From Rhizobium sp. Q54 (GTDB taxonomy: Bacteria > Pseudomonadota > Alphaproteobacteria > Reyranellales > Reyranellaceae), in the NCBI GenBank assembly GCA_945903635.1, contig CAMDOT010000040.1:1-33928 (forward strand): a DNA stretch of 33,928 bases, written 5' to 3'. Below are positions 7,648-16,448 of this stretch, piece after piece. Position 1 is the stretch's first letter. Every line of letters begins with the position of its first letter. A program made the position numbers and the translations under genes. Below the pieces are notes generated by a model. The model made no database searches. It was not told the DNA's origin and saw only the letters and a list, made by a program, of their open reading frames with translations.

Positions 7648-8825
7648 CAGATCACCTTGCGATTGCGGAAATCGGCGATGGCCGCGGCATCGAAGCCGAA
7701 TTCCGTCAGGACACTCTCGGTATGCTCCCCCTGCTCCGGCGTCGCCGTCTTCATCTCGAACGGTGTGCGGCTCATGTTGATCGCCTGGCCGATCAGCTCA
7801 ATCGTGCCTAGCTTGGGATGCTCGACGGGATGCGCCATCTTGAGGTGCTTGACCTGCGGATCGGCGAACATCTCGTCCATCTTGTAGATCGGCCCGGCGG
7901 GAACGCCCGCCTTGTTCAGTTTCTCGACCGCCTCGGCGCTGGTGAAGGCGGCCATCCGTTTGTCGATCTCCTCGTTCAGCACGTCGCGGTACTTCACCCG
8001 CGCCTTGGCCGTCGAGAAGCGCTCGTCGGTCAGCAGTTCCGGCGCCTTGATGCTCTCGCAGAAGCGCTTGTAGATGTGGTCCCCCGACGCCGCGATATTG
8101 ATGTAGCCATCGCTGGTCTTGAATACCCCGGTCGGGATTCCGGTCGGATGATTGTTGCCGGCCTGGCCCGGCACGTCCTTGGCGATGGTCCAGCGCGCGG
8201 CCTGGAAGTCGCACATCGAGATCATCGCCTGCAGCAGCGAGCTCGACACCCACTGCCCCTGCCCCGAAACATCGCGCTCGAGCAGGGCGATCAGGCAGCC
8301 GATAGCGCAATGCAAGCCCGCACCCACGTCGGCGACGGCGATACCGGCGCGGACCGGACCGCCGCCCGGTTGTCCGGTGACCCACATGATGCCGCCCATA
8401 CCCTGGGCGATCTGGTCGAAGCCGGCGCGCTCGGCGTAGGGGCCGTCCTGGCCGAAGCCCGAGATTGATCCCAGGATGATCTTGGGGTTCACCTTCTTCA
8501 GGCTTTCGTAGTCGATGCCGAGCCGGAATTTTACGTCGGCGCGGTAGTTCTCGACCACCACGTCGGCCTTTTCGACCATCTTCAGGAAGACAGCCTTGCC
8601 GTCCGGCTCTTTGAGGTTGAGCGTGATCGAGCGCTTGTTGCGGTGCAGGTTCTGGAAGTCCGGGCCGTGGCGCGGTCCGCCCATGTCGGCGTCGCCAGCT
8701 CCCGGCGGCATCTCGATCTTGATGACGTTGGCGCCCCAGTCGGCGAAGTAGCGCACCGCGGTCGGGCCGGCGCGCACGCGCGTGAGGTCAAGGACGGTAA
8801 AACGGGCAAGCGGTCCTGCGGTCAT
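7647..8825 (-). CDS. CaiB/BaiF family type III CoA-transferase
   Basis: Moves CoA between a donor thioester and a carboxylic acid in the cytoplasm. The 392 residues cover the whole family length. It starts with the conserved RFTVLDLTRVRAGP and has the FADWGANVIKIE strand, HRNKRSITLNLK (61-72), VVVENYRADV and GFGQDGPY. The predicted catalytic aspartate is D166 in ADVGAGL, aligned with Asp169 of formyl-CoA transferase. It sits 22 bp downstream of the ABC ATPase gene and overlaps the crotonase start, so it probably activates what the ABC system imports. Possible donors include succinyl-CoA or acetyl-CoA. The acceptor cannot be read from sequence. Confidence 0.9.
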   Translation of the reverse strand: MTAGPLARFTVLDLTRVRAGPTAVRYFADWGANVIKIEMPPGAGDADMGGPRHGPDFQNLHRNKRSITLNLKEPDGKAVFLKMVEKADVVVENYRADVKFRLGIDYESLKKVNPKIILGSISGFGQDGPYAERAGFDQIAQGMGGIMWVTGQPGGGPVRAGIAVADVGAGLHCAIGCLIALLERDVSGQGQWVSSSLLQAMISMCDFQAARWTIAKDVPGQAGNNHPTGIPTGVFKTSDGYINIAASGDHIYKRFCESIKAPELLTDERFSTAKARVKYRDVLNEEIDKRMAAFTSAEAVEKLNKAGVPAGPIYKMDEMFADPQVKHLKMAHPVEHPKLGTIELIGQAINMSRTPFEMKTATPEQGEHTESVLTEFGFDAAAIADFRNRKVI

Positions 8826-8847
8826 GCTCTCACTCTGGGTTAAAAGA

Positions 8848-9909
8848 CTATTCTACGCGTACCATGGCGGCCGGATCGATCTCCAGCCAGACATGGCTGC
8901 CGACCTCGAAAACGGAGGCCGGCGCCGTCGAAACCCGGATCGGCTTGGCGCCACCCAGCGGCCGCGCCTGATAATCCCAATATTCCCCGAGATAGGCGCG
9001 ATCGGTGATCTCCGCCTCGACGGCAAGTCCCGGGCCAGCCGGCTTCTGGGCAGTGAGGCCGACCGCCTGAGGCCGCAGGGAATAGAGCAGTTGGCCTGTT
9101 CCGTTCGCGCCCTCAACCGCTCCAGCCGGCGCCGTGAAGCCGTCGAAACGCACATCGTTGCCGTTCCGTGCTCCCTCGAGAAAGTTCGTACGGCCGATGA
9201 AACCCGCCACGAAGCGGCTGCGTGGCCGGCCATAGAGGACATGCGGTGCGTCGATCTGCTCGATCCGGCCCTTGTTCATGACCACGATGCGGTCAGAGGT
9301 CACCATAGCCTCGGACTGGTCGTGCGTGACGTAGACCGTGGTGATCTTGAATTCGTCGTGCAGCCGGCGAATCTCGAAGCGCATCTCCTCGCGCAGGTTG
9401 GCATCGAGATTGGACAAGGGCTCATCGAGCAACAAGACCTCCGGCTCGACCACGATAGCGCGCGCCAGAGCCACGCGCTGCTGCTGGCCGCCGGACAGTT
9501 CCGACGGATAACGGCCCTTGAGATTGCGCATCTGAACGACATCGAGAATGGTATCGACCCGGCGGTCGATCTCGGCGCGCGACATCTTGCGGACCTGCAG
9601 GCCGAAGCCGACATTCTCGCCCACCGTCATGTTGGGCCAGATGGCGTAGCTCTGGAAGATCATCGACATGCGCCGCCGCTCTGGCGGCACCACGCCGGAC
9701 GGCGCGGATATCTGCTGGCCGTCCATCTCGATCGTGCCCGTGCTGGGCGGCGCAAAGCCCGCGATCATGCGCAAGGTGGTGGTCTTGCCGCAGCCCGACG
9801 GCCCGAGCAGCGAGACGAACTCGCCCTTCTGCAGTTCCAGGGAGAAATCGGTGACCGCCTCGAAGGCACCATAGCGACGCGAGACGTTCTTCAGGACCAG
9901 CTTGCTCAT
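8848..9909 (-). CDS. ABC transporter ATP-binding protein, FbpC/PotA type
   Basis: Energy-coupling subunit of the importer encoded just upstream. The protein (353 residues) has Walker A GPSGCGKTT (36-44), a Q-loop in IFQSYAIWPNMTV, the canonical signature LSGGQQQRVALARA, Walker B VLLLDEPLSNLD and an H-loop in VYVTHDQSEA. Beyond about residue 240 is a TOBE-like C-terminal domain with YSLRPQAVGL, as in iron(III), 2-aminoethylphosphonate and polyamine ATPases. The open frame extends upstream. The ATG chosen overlaps the permease stop as ATGA and begins exactly at the ABC fold. The cargo is unknown. The CoA-ester enzymes downstream argue for an organic acid and against iron (inference). Confidence 0.92.
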   Translation of the reverse strand: MSKLVLKNVSRRYGAFEAVTDFSLELQKGEFVSLLGPSGCGKTTTLRMIAGFAPPSTGTIEMDGQQISAPSGVVPPERRRMSMIFQSYAIWPNMTVGENVGFGLQVRKMSRAEIDRRVDTILDVVQMRNLKGRYPSELSGGQQQRVALARAIVVEPEVLLLDEPLSNLDANLREEMRFEIRRLHDEFKITTVYVTHDQSEAMVTSDRIVVMNKGRIEQIDAPHVLYGRPRSRFVAGFIGRTNFLEGARNGNDVRFDGFTAPAGAVEGANGTGQLLYSLRPQAVGLTAQKPAGPGLAVEAEITDRAYLGEYWDYQARPLGGAKPIRVSTAPASVFEVGSHVWLEIDPAAMVRVE

Positions 9910-11639
9910 GTCGCGGTCCGCCGCAGCATGAAGTCGCGCCCGAGCGCGCGCTGGCCAATCCACAGCAATGGCAGGGTCAGGAGTTGCAGGATCAGGGCCA
10001 GCGCCGAGAGGTATTCGAAATTCCCCTCCTCGCTCATGTCGAAGATCATGACGGACGCCACCTTGGTGTTGGGACCATAGAGAAAGATCGCCGACGACAG
10101 CTCGCGCGTCGCCGGAATGAAGATCAGCAGCCAAGCGCCGAGCAGGCTGCGTTTCAACAGGGGTGCCACGACCCGCCGCAACGCCATCACCCGGCTGCCG
10201 CCCAGTACCCGGACGGCCTCCTCCATCTCCGGATTAAGACTTCGTAGCGCCGCACTCGCGTTGACATATCCGATTGGCAGGAAGCGCGTGGTGAAGGCCA
10301 GGATAAGGATCAACGCCGTACCATAGAGCGAGAGCGGCGGCGGCGCATAGGCGGCATAAAAGCCGATCGCCAGAACCACGCCCGGGATCACGAAGGGCGC
10401 CACGCACAGGAAGCCCAGGACCTCGGCAAATGGCACCAGCCGCCGGGTCACGATGTAGGCGATGCCGAGCGTGATCAGTACCGCGGCCGTGGCGGCGGCG
10501 GCGGCGTAGAGGAAGCTGTTGATCACCGACTGCGCGGCCGTCGCGTGCTCGAACAGCACGAAATTGAAGTTGCGCAGCGTGAGATTGTCGAGCGAGAAGC
10601 CGCGTCCCCAGGCCTTGGCCAGAGACGATTGCACCAGGAAGATGTAGGGCAGGAAAACGGACAGGCTCGCCACGAACATCGCATAACCGAACATCGCCCA
10701 GCGCCACGGCCCAAGCCGGATCGGCCGCCGCTCGCCGCCCTTGCCGGTGAGGGTCGCGAATCCCTTGCGCGACGTGATCAGGCGCTGCACCAGGATCAGC
10801 AGTACGGTGACGCCCAACAGCGGCATGGCATAGGCCGCGGCCACTTCGACCCGCACCGGGTTGCCGAAGAATTGGAAGAGTTGTGTCGTCACCACGTTGA
10901 AGCGTGCTGGAATCGCGATCATCGCCGGTGAAGCGAAGAGCGCAATCGCCTCGAGGAAGCAAATGATCAAACCACCCAGGATCGCCGGCAGGGCGAGCGG
11001 CAAGGTCACTCGCCGCATCGTGCGCCAGGTTCCTGCCCCCAGGATATTGGCGGCATCCTCCATCTCCGACGACACCAGCTCCAGCGCCGCCGTGGCGAAG
11101 ATGAAGATGTAGGGAAAGGAATAAAGCGCGATGACGACGACGAGGCCGGCGAAGCTGTAGATATTGAACGGTCCCGCCTCGGCTCCGGTCGCAAACATAT
11201 AGAAACGATTGAGCCAACCGGCGTTCGGACCCGCGAGCAGGATCCACGCCACCGCGCCGGTGTAGGGCGGCGTGATGAAGGTCGCGAGCACCAGCATGCG
11301 CGTAAGGCCGCGCCCCGGCATGTCCGTGCGTGCGACGCCCCAGGCGAGCGGGATGGCGAAGACACCGGCCAGGAGAGCGGCCCACGCTCCCAGCTGCAAG
11401 GAATTGAACAAGGCATCGATATAACGCGCGCGGCCGTAGGCCGTGGCGTAGTTGGACAGCGTGAAGTCTCCGGTCTTCTCAGCCTGGAAGCTGGTGAGCA
11501 CGAGATAGACGAACGGGCTCACTACGAGAACCAGGAGGATCGCAATGATCGCGATCCACAGCAACCATGTCGCGTCCCAGCGCCCCGCGCGCAGGATTGG
11601 GCCCCGGGATGCAGCGCCCGATGACGCCGTCATCGCCAC
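9906..11639 (-). CDS. ABC transporter permease, fused two-domain FbpB type
   Basis: Inner-membrane channel of the FbpABC-like importer. The 577 residues carry two tandem binding-protein-dependent permease domains with about twelve hydrophobic helices in all. EAA-like cytoplasmic loops are visible in each half: SSEMEDAANILGAGTWRTMR (about 190-209) and NPEMEEAVRVLGGSRVMALR (about 468-487). The double EAA loop shows it is a natural fusion serving as both membrane subunits, so no second permease gene is needed. It starts two bases after the binding-protein stop and overlaps the ATPase gene by four bases, so the three form one transcription and translation unit. No defects are seen. Confidence 0.92.
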   Translation of the reverse strand: MAMTASSGAASRGPILRAGRWDATWLLWIAIIAILLVLVVSPFVYLVLTSFQAEKTGDFTLSNYATAYGRARYIDALFNSLQLGAWAALLAGVFAIPLAWGVARTDMPGRGLTRMLVLATFITPPYTGAVAWILLAGPNAGWLNRFYMFATGAEAGPFNIYSFAGLVVVIALYSFPYIFIFATAALELVSSEMEDAANILGAGTWRTMRRVTLPLALPAILGGLIICFLEAIALFASPAMIAIPARFNVVTTQLFQFFGNPVRVEVAAAYAMPLLGVTVLLILVQRLITSRKGFATLTGKGGERRPIRLGPWRWAMFGYAMFVASLSVFLPYIFLVQSSLAKAWGRGFSLDNLTLRNFNFVLFEHATAAQSVINSFLYAAAAATAAVLITLGIAYIVTRRLVPFAEVLGFLCVAPFVIPGVVLAIGFYAAYAPPPLSLYGTALILILAFTTRFLPIGYVNASAALRSLNPEMEEAVRVLGGSRVMALRRVVAPLLKRSLLGAWLLIFIPATRELSSAIFLYGPNTKVASVMIFDMSEEGNFEYLSALALILQLLTLPLLWIGQRALGRDFMLRRTAT

Positions 11640-11641
11640 TG

Positions 11642-12673
11642 TCAGTTACCGAACGTGTCGCGCCACTGCTCGATCACCTGCGGGATGCCCTTCTCGACCT
11701 CCTCGATGGTCGGACGGATCACCTTGATCTTGGAGAGCGGCTGGGTGCCCGGCCCACCGGCGACTTCCGGGCGAAGAGGCATGCCGAAGTGCTTGACGTT
11801 GATCTCGGACGCCTCGATCGAATAGAGGAACTCCATGAAAAGACGCGCCGCGTTCGGGTGCTTGGTGCCCTTGACAATCGACGAGGGCGAGATGATCAGC
11901 ACCGAACCGTCGGTCGGATAGTTCACCGCCAGCGGATTGCCGCGCCCGGCGCTGAACAGGGTCGAGCCATCGGCGCCGGCGGCGACCAGGCGCTCACCGG
12001 CCACAAGCGCCGTCACCGTATCGTTGATCGAGCGGCCGATCTGCGGCTTGTTCTTCTCCAGGCTGTCGAAGTACTTCCACTCGTAGAGCTTGCGCATCGA
12101 CAGCACCCAGGTGCCGACATAACCCGAGAACGCCGGGTGGCCCGTCGAAACCTTGCCTTTCCATTTGATGTCGAGAAGGTCAGTCCACTTCTTGGGGGAG
12201 TCCTCCGCCTTCACCTTGGCGGAATTGTAGGTCAGCACGACCAGGCCTGCCGCCGTCGGATGGTAATAGCCGTCGGGATCGAAATTGCGGTAGGCCGCGT
12301 CGATCTTCGGCGCATTCTCCGGGATGTACTTGTCGAACTTGCCGTCGGCTTTGAGCCGCGCGTAGTGGCCAAGATCGGTCGAGGAGAACACATCGCAAAT
12401 AGTCTGGTTGTTCTTCATATCCTGCAGCAGGCGCTGGTAGGCGACCTGCGCGGTGGTTCGCACGACGTTGACCTTGATGCCATAAGTCTTGGTGAAAGCA
12501 CGGCCAAGTTCCTCGGCACCTTCCGAGGTGTAGTGAGCGACGTACCAGGTGAGTTCGCCTTCCTTCTTGGCGGCTTCCTCAAGCGCCTTGAGATCGGCCC
12601 GCGCCGACATGGGCGCCAAGATCGGTGCCAGGGCAAGAGCAGCAACGATGGCAAGACGTACCAGAATCTTCAT
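11642..12673 (-). CDS. ABC transporter periplasmic substrate-binding protein, FbpA-like
   Basis: Captures the substrate in the periplasm for the permease encoded next. The 343 residues begin with a signal peptide (MKILVRL, a hydrophobic core, then SARA before DLKALE; cleavage near residue 26). The mature part follows the FbpA/AfuA-like pattern with GELTWYVAHY, a DVFSSTDLGHYARL segment and GLVVLTYNS, and a C-terminal PTIEEVEKGIPQVIEQWRDTFG. The open frame runs far upstream without homology. The ATG chosen gives a proper signal peptide and follows a GGGGGGAAA ribosome site. It is first in the seven-gene operon, so promoter control should lie in the 93 bp shared with the divergent methyltransferase gene. 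The ligand is unknown. Confidence 0.9.
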   Translation of the reverse strand: MKILVRLAIVAALALAPILAPMSARADLKALEEAAKKEGELTWYVAHYTSEGAEELGRAFTKTYGIKVNVVRTTAQVAYQRLLQDMKNNQTICDVFSSTDLGHYARLKADGKFDKYIPENAPKIDAAYRNFDPDGYYHPTAAGLVVLTYNSAKVKAEDSPKKWTDLLDIKWKGKVSTGHPAFSGYVGTWVLSMRKLYEWKYFDSLEKNKPQIGRSINDTVTALVAGERLVAAGADGSTLFSAGRGNPLAVNYPTDGSVLIISPSSIVKGTKHPNAARLFMEFLYSIEASEINVKHFGMPLRPEVAGGPGTQPLSKIKVIRPTIEEVEKGIPQVIEQWRDTFGN

Positions 12674-12766
12674 GGTTTCCCCCCAGACAGCGACCTTATT
12701 TTTGTTGGGTAGGATACGATCACACGGAGCGCCACGCGACAAGCATGGGCCGGCAAGAGGACGCGC

Positions 12767-13372
12767 ATGACGGAAAACGAGCAATCCGCCGGATGGGCTG
12801 CGTACTACGACAAGCTTCGCGATCGTCCGCCGCGCAAGACGCTGCTGGCGGCACTGGATGCCTTCGGCGCTATGCCATCGGGCGCGCTCGCCCTCGATCT
12901 CGGCTGCGGCGACGGCCGCGACGCCATCGAGTTGTTGCGGCGAGGCTGGCGCGTTGTCGCCGTCGATGCCGAACCCGAGGCCTTGCGGCAACTTCAGGCA
13001 CGGCCCCTTCCTACGGACAGCGAGGTGACGCCCGTCATTGCACGCTTGGAGGAAGTCCCCATTCCGCTTGGCACGCTTCTGGTCAATTCGAGCTTCGCCA
13101 TGCCCCTTTGCGAACCGCAGGCTTTCCACGATCTGTGGGCGCGCATCCGGGAAGGTCTCCCTTCCGGCGGCCGCTTCTGCGGGCAATGGTACGGTCCGCG
13201 CGACAGCTGGGCCGACCGGCCCGGCATCACCTTCCTGCGCCGTGAGGAGGCGCTTGCAATGCTGGAAGGCCTCGAACTCGAAATGTTCGAGGAAGAGGAA
13301 GCCGATGGTGTCACGCCGCGAGGCAAACCGAAGCACTGGCACATCTTCCATATCGTTGCGCGGAAGCCGTGA
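12767..13372 (+). CDS. Class I SAM-dependent methyltransferase
   Basis: 201-residue Rossmann-fold protein with the SAM-binding motif I ALDLGCGDGRDAIELL (about 41-56) followed by motif II VVAVDAEPEAL, where the acidic residue would hold the ribose. The small size and the lack of a recognisable substrate domain resemble TehB-like or thiopurine-type methyltransferases. It is divergent from the ABC operon and ends 67 bp before the PrpD gene on the same strand, so it may be a separate unit. The link to the catabolic operon is positional only. The substrate is unknown; the fold call is firm. Confidence 0.8.
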   Translation: MTENEQSAGWAAYYDKLRDRPPRKTLLAALDAFGAMPSGALALDLGCGDGRDAIELLRRGWRVVAVDAEPEALRQLQARPLPTDSEVTPVIARLEEVPIPLGTLLVNSSFAMPLCEPQAFHDLWARIREGLPSGGRFCGQWYGPRDSWADRPGITFLRREEALAMLEGLELEMFEEEEADGVTPRGKPKHWHIFHIVARKP

Positions 13373-13439
13373 CGGCAGCCGAAGTGGACAAGGCAGCGGC
13401 CGGTGTCCGACACTCCGGCGCTCGATCGAAGGAGGTTCC

Positions 13440-14789
13440 ATGACCGCCGTTCCTGTCACTGCCGAAATCGCCAAGAGAGCCGCCCACCTCGCCTGGAACG
13501 ACCTGCCGGATGATCTGGTCGAGCGCACCAAGCAGTGCCTGCTCGACTGGTTCGCCGTGACAGTCGCCGGGGCGCAGGAGGAACTTACCGATATCCTGGT
13601 CGCCGAGGCGCTGGAGGATGGCGCCAAGGGGCCGGCCACGCTGGTCGGCCGCTCGGAGCGCGTGCTGCCATCGGTGGCGACCCTGATCAACGGTGCCGCC
13701 AGCCACGCCCTCGACTACGACGACGTCAATTTCGCGATGGGCGGTCATCCGACCGTGACCGTGGTTCCCGCCCTGCTCGCGCTGGGTGAACAGACCCGAG
13801 CCTCCGGCCGGCTGTTCATCGAGAGCTTCGTCGCTGGCTACGAGACTTCAGGCCGTGTTGGGCGGCTCGTAGCCCCCAGCCACTACCAGAAAGGCTTCCA
13901 TGTCACCGGCACGGTCGGCTCCTTCTCGGCTACGGCCGCGGCCGGCCGCATGCTGGGCCTCAGCGACAAACAGCTTGCCGTGGCTTTCGGCATCGCCGCC
14001 ACCCAGGCCGCCGGACTGAAATCCAACTTCGGCACGATGTGCAAGCCGCTGCACGCCGGCACCGCCTCCGAGCATGGCCTGCGAGCCGCGCGCCTCGCTG
14101 CCAAGGGGTTTACTGCCCGGGGCGATTCGCTGGAGTGCGATCAGGGCTTCGCCTCTTCGCAGAGCGATCATATGAACGCCGATGCCGCGCTCGGCGAGCC
14201 GCCGGCCGGCTGGCACCTGCGCAATAACCTCTTCAAATATCACGCCGCCTGCTACCTGACGCATGCGCCCATCGAATGCGCCAAGGAAATCCGCCTGAAG
14301 AACAACTTCCCGCCGGAGCGCGTGAAGAAGATCCTGCTGCGTATCGATTCGGGCTCGGACAAGGTTTGCAACATCCCGCATCCGACGACCGGACTGGAAG
14401 CCAAGTTCTCGTTGCGCCAGACCATCGCCATGGCACTGACCGGCGTCGATACCGCGAACCTCGACTCCTACAACGACGCGGTGACGCAGGATCCGCGTAT
14501 CCAGGCCCTGCGCGAAAAGGTCGATATCGACTTCAGGCCGAACTGGGCCCACTCGCTGGCCGAGATGGCGATCCAGCTCGACGACGGCACGACCATCGAA
14601 GCCACGCACGATTCGGGAATCCCCTGGGCCGATGTCGCCAAGCAGCGCCAGGCACTCGAGGCCAAGTACGAGAGCCTGGTGACACCGATCCTGGGTACGG
14701 CGGGCACCAAGCGCCTGCACGATGCCATCGAACGCATCGACGAACTCGCCGATGTGGGCGACCTCGCCCGCGCCTCGGCCAAAGCCTGA
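13440..14789 (+). CDS. MmgE/PrpD family protein
   Basis: 449 residues, the usual length of the family that includes 2-methylcitrate dehydratase, cis-aconitate decarboxylase and iminodisuccinate epimerase. Visible family blocks are the N-terminal RTKQCLLDWFAVTVAG, then NGAASHALDYDDVNFAMGGHPT (about 85-106, with the conserved D-Y-D-D and G-H-P), the FHVTGTVGSFSATAAAGRMLG block, and LKSNFGTMCKPLHAGTASEHG (about 196-216). The frame is open upstream. The ATG used has an AAGGAGG ribosome site three bases away and begins the homology. It leads a tight operon of CoA-ester enzymes (10 bp to the first MaoC). It could form or isomerise an unsaturated di- or tricarboxylate feeding the later steps; the reaction is not determined. 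Confidence 0.88.
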   Translation: MTAVPVTAEIAKRAAHLAWNDLPDDLVERTKQCLLDWFAVTVAGAQEELTDILVAEALEDGAKGPATLVGRSERVLPSVATLINGAASHALDYDDVNFAMGGHPTVTVVPALLALGEQTRASGRLFIESFVAGYETSGRVGRLVAPSHYQKGFHVTGTVGSFSATAAAGRMLGLSDKQLAVAFGIAATQAAGLKSNFGTMCKPLHAGTASEHGLRAARLAAKGFTARGDSLECDQGFASSQSDHMNADAALGEPPAGWHLRNNLFKYHAACYLTHAPIECAKEIRLKNNFPPERVKKILLRIDSGSDKVCNIPHPTTGLEAKFSLRQTIAMALTGVDTANLDSYNDAVTQDPRIQALREKVDIDFRPNWAHSLAEMAIQLDDGTTIEATHDSGIPWADVAKQRQALEAKYESLVTPILGTAGTKRLHDAIERIDELADVGDLARASAKA

Positions 14790-14799
14790 CGGAGACAGA

Positions 14800-15288
14800 A
14801 TGTCGGAGGATTTCAGGACACGCGCACGGCTGGTGCCGAAGGGCAATCGCTACGAGGATTTCGAGGTCGGGCGGCTCTTCAGGCACCACTGGGGCCGCAC
14901 CATCACCGAGTCGGAGAGCACCCTCTTCTCGACGCTGACGCTGCATTTCAACCCGCACTACTTCAATGCCGAATATGCCCGTGCCCACGGCCATCCCGGT
15001 ATCGTCGCCAACCCGCTGCTCGTCTTCACGACGGTCTTCGGCCTAACAGTCGAGGATCTGAGCGAAGGCGGTGGGCCGTTTCTCGGCGTCAACGAACTCA
15101 CCTATCACCAACCCGTCTATCCGAGCGATTCGCTGCGAGCGGAATCGGAGGTGCTCGATCGGCGCGTTTCGGACTCGCACAAGGGGTTCGGAATCGTCAC
15201 CTGGCACAGCAAGGGCTTCAATCAGCGCGAAGAGCTCGTCATCGACTTCAAGCGTACCAACCTCGTGCGCCTCAGGAATCCCCAATAA
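14800..15288 (+). CDS. MaoC-like single-hotdog protein 1 (hydratase-like, altered active site)
   Basis: 162-residue hotdog protein of the MaoC dehydratase family. It starts with YEDFEVGRLFRHHWGRTITES, the usual opening. Where (R)-hydratases carry G-D-x-N-P-x-H (Asp31/His36 in Aeromonas PhaJ), it has L-H-F-N-P-H-Y. The aspartate is therefore replaced by His, and the His position holds Tyr. This could mean changed chemistry or a non-catalytic partner. Mesaconyl-CoA hydratases are double-hotdog proteins of about 340 residues, so this and the second small MaoC in the operon may together form one heteromer (inference). It has a GGAGAC ribosome site and its TAA overlaps the next ATG by one base. 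Confidence 0.82.
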   Translation: MSEDFRTRARLVPKGNRYEDFEVGRLFRHHWGRTITESESTLFSTLTLHFNPHYFNAEYARAHGHPGIVANPLLVFTTVFGLTVEDLSEGGGPFLGVNELTYHQPVYPSDSLRAESEVLDRRVSDSHKGFGIVTWHSKGFNQREELVIDFKRTNLVRLRNPQ

Positions 15289-16448
15289 TGCCTTTCCTTA
15301 CCGAAGAACGCCGCATGATCCAGGAGCAGGCGCGCGAGTTCACGCTGAACGAAGTGCTCCCCGTCGCCAACAAGCTCGACCCCGAGAAGGGCGACATCCC
15401 GATGGACCTCCGCGACAAAATGGCGGAGCTCGGCTATTTCGGTATCCTGATCCCCGAGCAGTACGGTGGCCTTGGCTTGGGCTGCTCCGAGTACTGCATC
15501 GTCACGGAGGAGCTGTCGCGCGGCTGGATGAGCGTCGCCTCGATCATCGCCCGCGGCAACCTGCTGATCGGCGCCCAGGAGATGAGCGAGGAACAGCGCA
15601 GCCGTTACCTCCCCCGCATGGCCAAGGGCGAATTCCTCGGTGCCTTCTCGATGTCCGAGCCCAATGCCGGCTCCGACATCTCCAACATCTCCTGCCGCGC
15701 CCGGAAAGACGGCTCCGGCTACCTGATCAGCGGCAACAAGTATTGGTGCACCTTCGCCGACGGTGCTGACTTCATGATCATCATCGCGCGCACATCCGAC
15801 GCGCCTCCGGGCAAGCGCCATCTCGGCTTGTCCATGTTCTTCGTCGAGAAGAAGCGCGGCGAGTTGCCGAAGGGCTGCAGCGGCGCGCCGATTCCCAAGA
15901 TCGGCTATTTCGGCTGGAAGACCTGGGAACTGGCCTTCGACAATTTTCGCGTCGACGCCGCCGACCTGATCGGCAAGGAAGGCGAGGCCTTCTATTACGC
16001 CACGTCGGGGCTCGAGACCGCCCGCGCCCATACTGCCGCTCGCGCCATTGGGCTCGCCCAGGGCGCGCTCGACGATTCGATCAAGTACGCCAATGAGCGT
16101 AAGCAGTTCGGCCACTCGATCTCGGATTTTCAGGCGATCCGCTTCAAGATCGCCGACATGGCGACGCAAATCGAGGCGGCGCGCCAGCTCATGTACTTCG
16201 TCTGCGAGCAGATCGACACCGGCCAGCGTTGCGACAAGGAAGCCTCGATGGTGAAGCTCTTTGCGTCCGAGATGGCCGAGCGTGTCACCAGTGAAGGCAT
16301 CCAGATCCACGGTGGCGCGGGCTACACGACGCTACATGCCGTCGAGCGCCATTGGCGTGATGCCCGCCTCACCAAGATCTTCGAGGGCACCTCGGAGATC
16401 CAGAAGCGCATCATCTCGGATCGTCTGCTCGGCCGCGGGAGGAATTGA
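15288..16448 (+). CDS. Acyl-CoA dehydrogenase
   Basis: FAD enzyme making an alpha,beta double bond in an acyl-CoA and passing electrons to ETF. The 386 residues cover all three domains. Visible parts are AFSMSEPNAGSDIS (about 121-134, FAD and substrate binding), GYFGWKTWELAFDNFRV (about 205-221), ERKQFGHSISDFQAIRFKIADM (about 265-286), IHGGAGYT near 340, and the C-terminal LTKIFEGTSEIQKRII. There E366 aligns with the catalytic base Glu376 of medium-chain acyl-CoA dehydrogenase. It is shorter than methylsuccinyl-CoA dehydrogenase (about 550 residues), so it is not a standard Mcd. It sits between two MaoC genes, overlapping both, which points to dehydrogenation followed by hydration in one pathway. 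Confidence 0.92.
   Translation: MPFLTEERRMIQEQAREFTLNEVLPVANKLDPEKGDIPMDLRDKMAELGYFGILIPEQYGGLGLGCSEYCIVTEELSRGWMSVASIIARGNLLIGAQEMSEEQRSRYLPRMAKGEFLGAFSMSEPNAGSDISNISCRARKDGSGYLISGNKYWCTFADGADFMIIIARTSDAPPGKRHLGLSMFFVEKKRGELPKGCSGAPIPKIGYFGWKTWELAFDNFRVDAADLIGKEGEAFYYATSGLETARAHTAARAIGLAQGALDDSIKYANERKQFGHSISDFQAIRFKIADMATQIEAARQLMYFVCEQIDTGQRCDKEASMVKLFASEMAERVTSEGIQIHGGAGYTTLHAVERHWRDARLTKIFEGTSEIQKRIISDRLLGRGRN

Noticed and set aside
8848..12673. Iron(III) importer as a firm functional name
   Set aside because: The fold fits FbpABC, but the operon partners are CoA-ester enzymes and no iron-binding tyrosine pair was confirmed, so only the type is named.
13038..13439. Long upstream extension of the PrpD frame, with like extensions of the dioxygenase, ABC ATPase, FbpA-like, CaiB, LivK-type and aminotransferase frames
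   Set aside because: The extensions overlap other genes in shadow frames and have no homology. Good ribosome sites and family starts lie at the shorter positions chosen.
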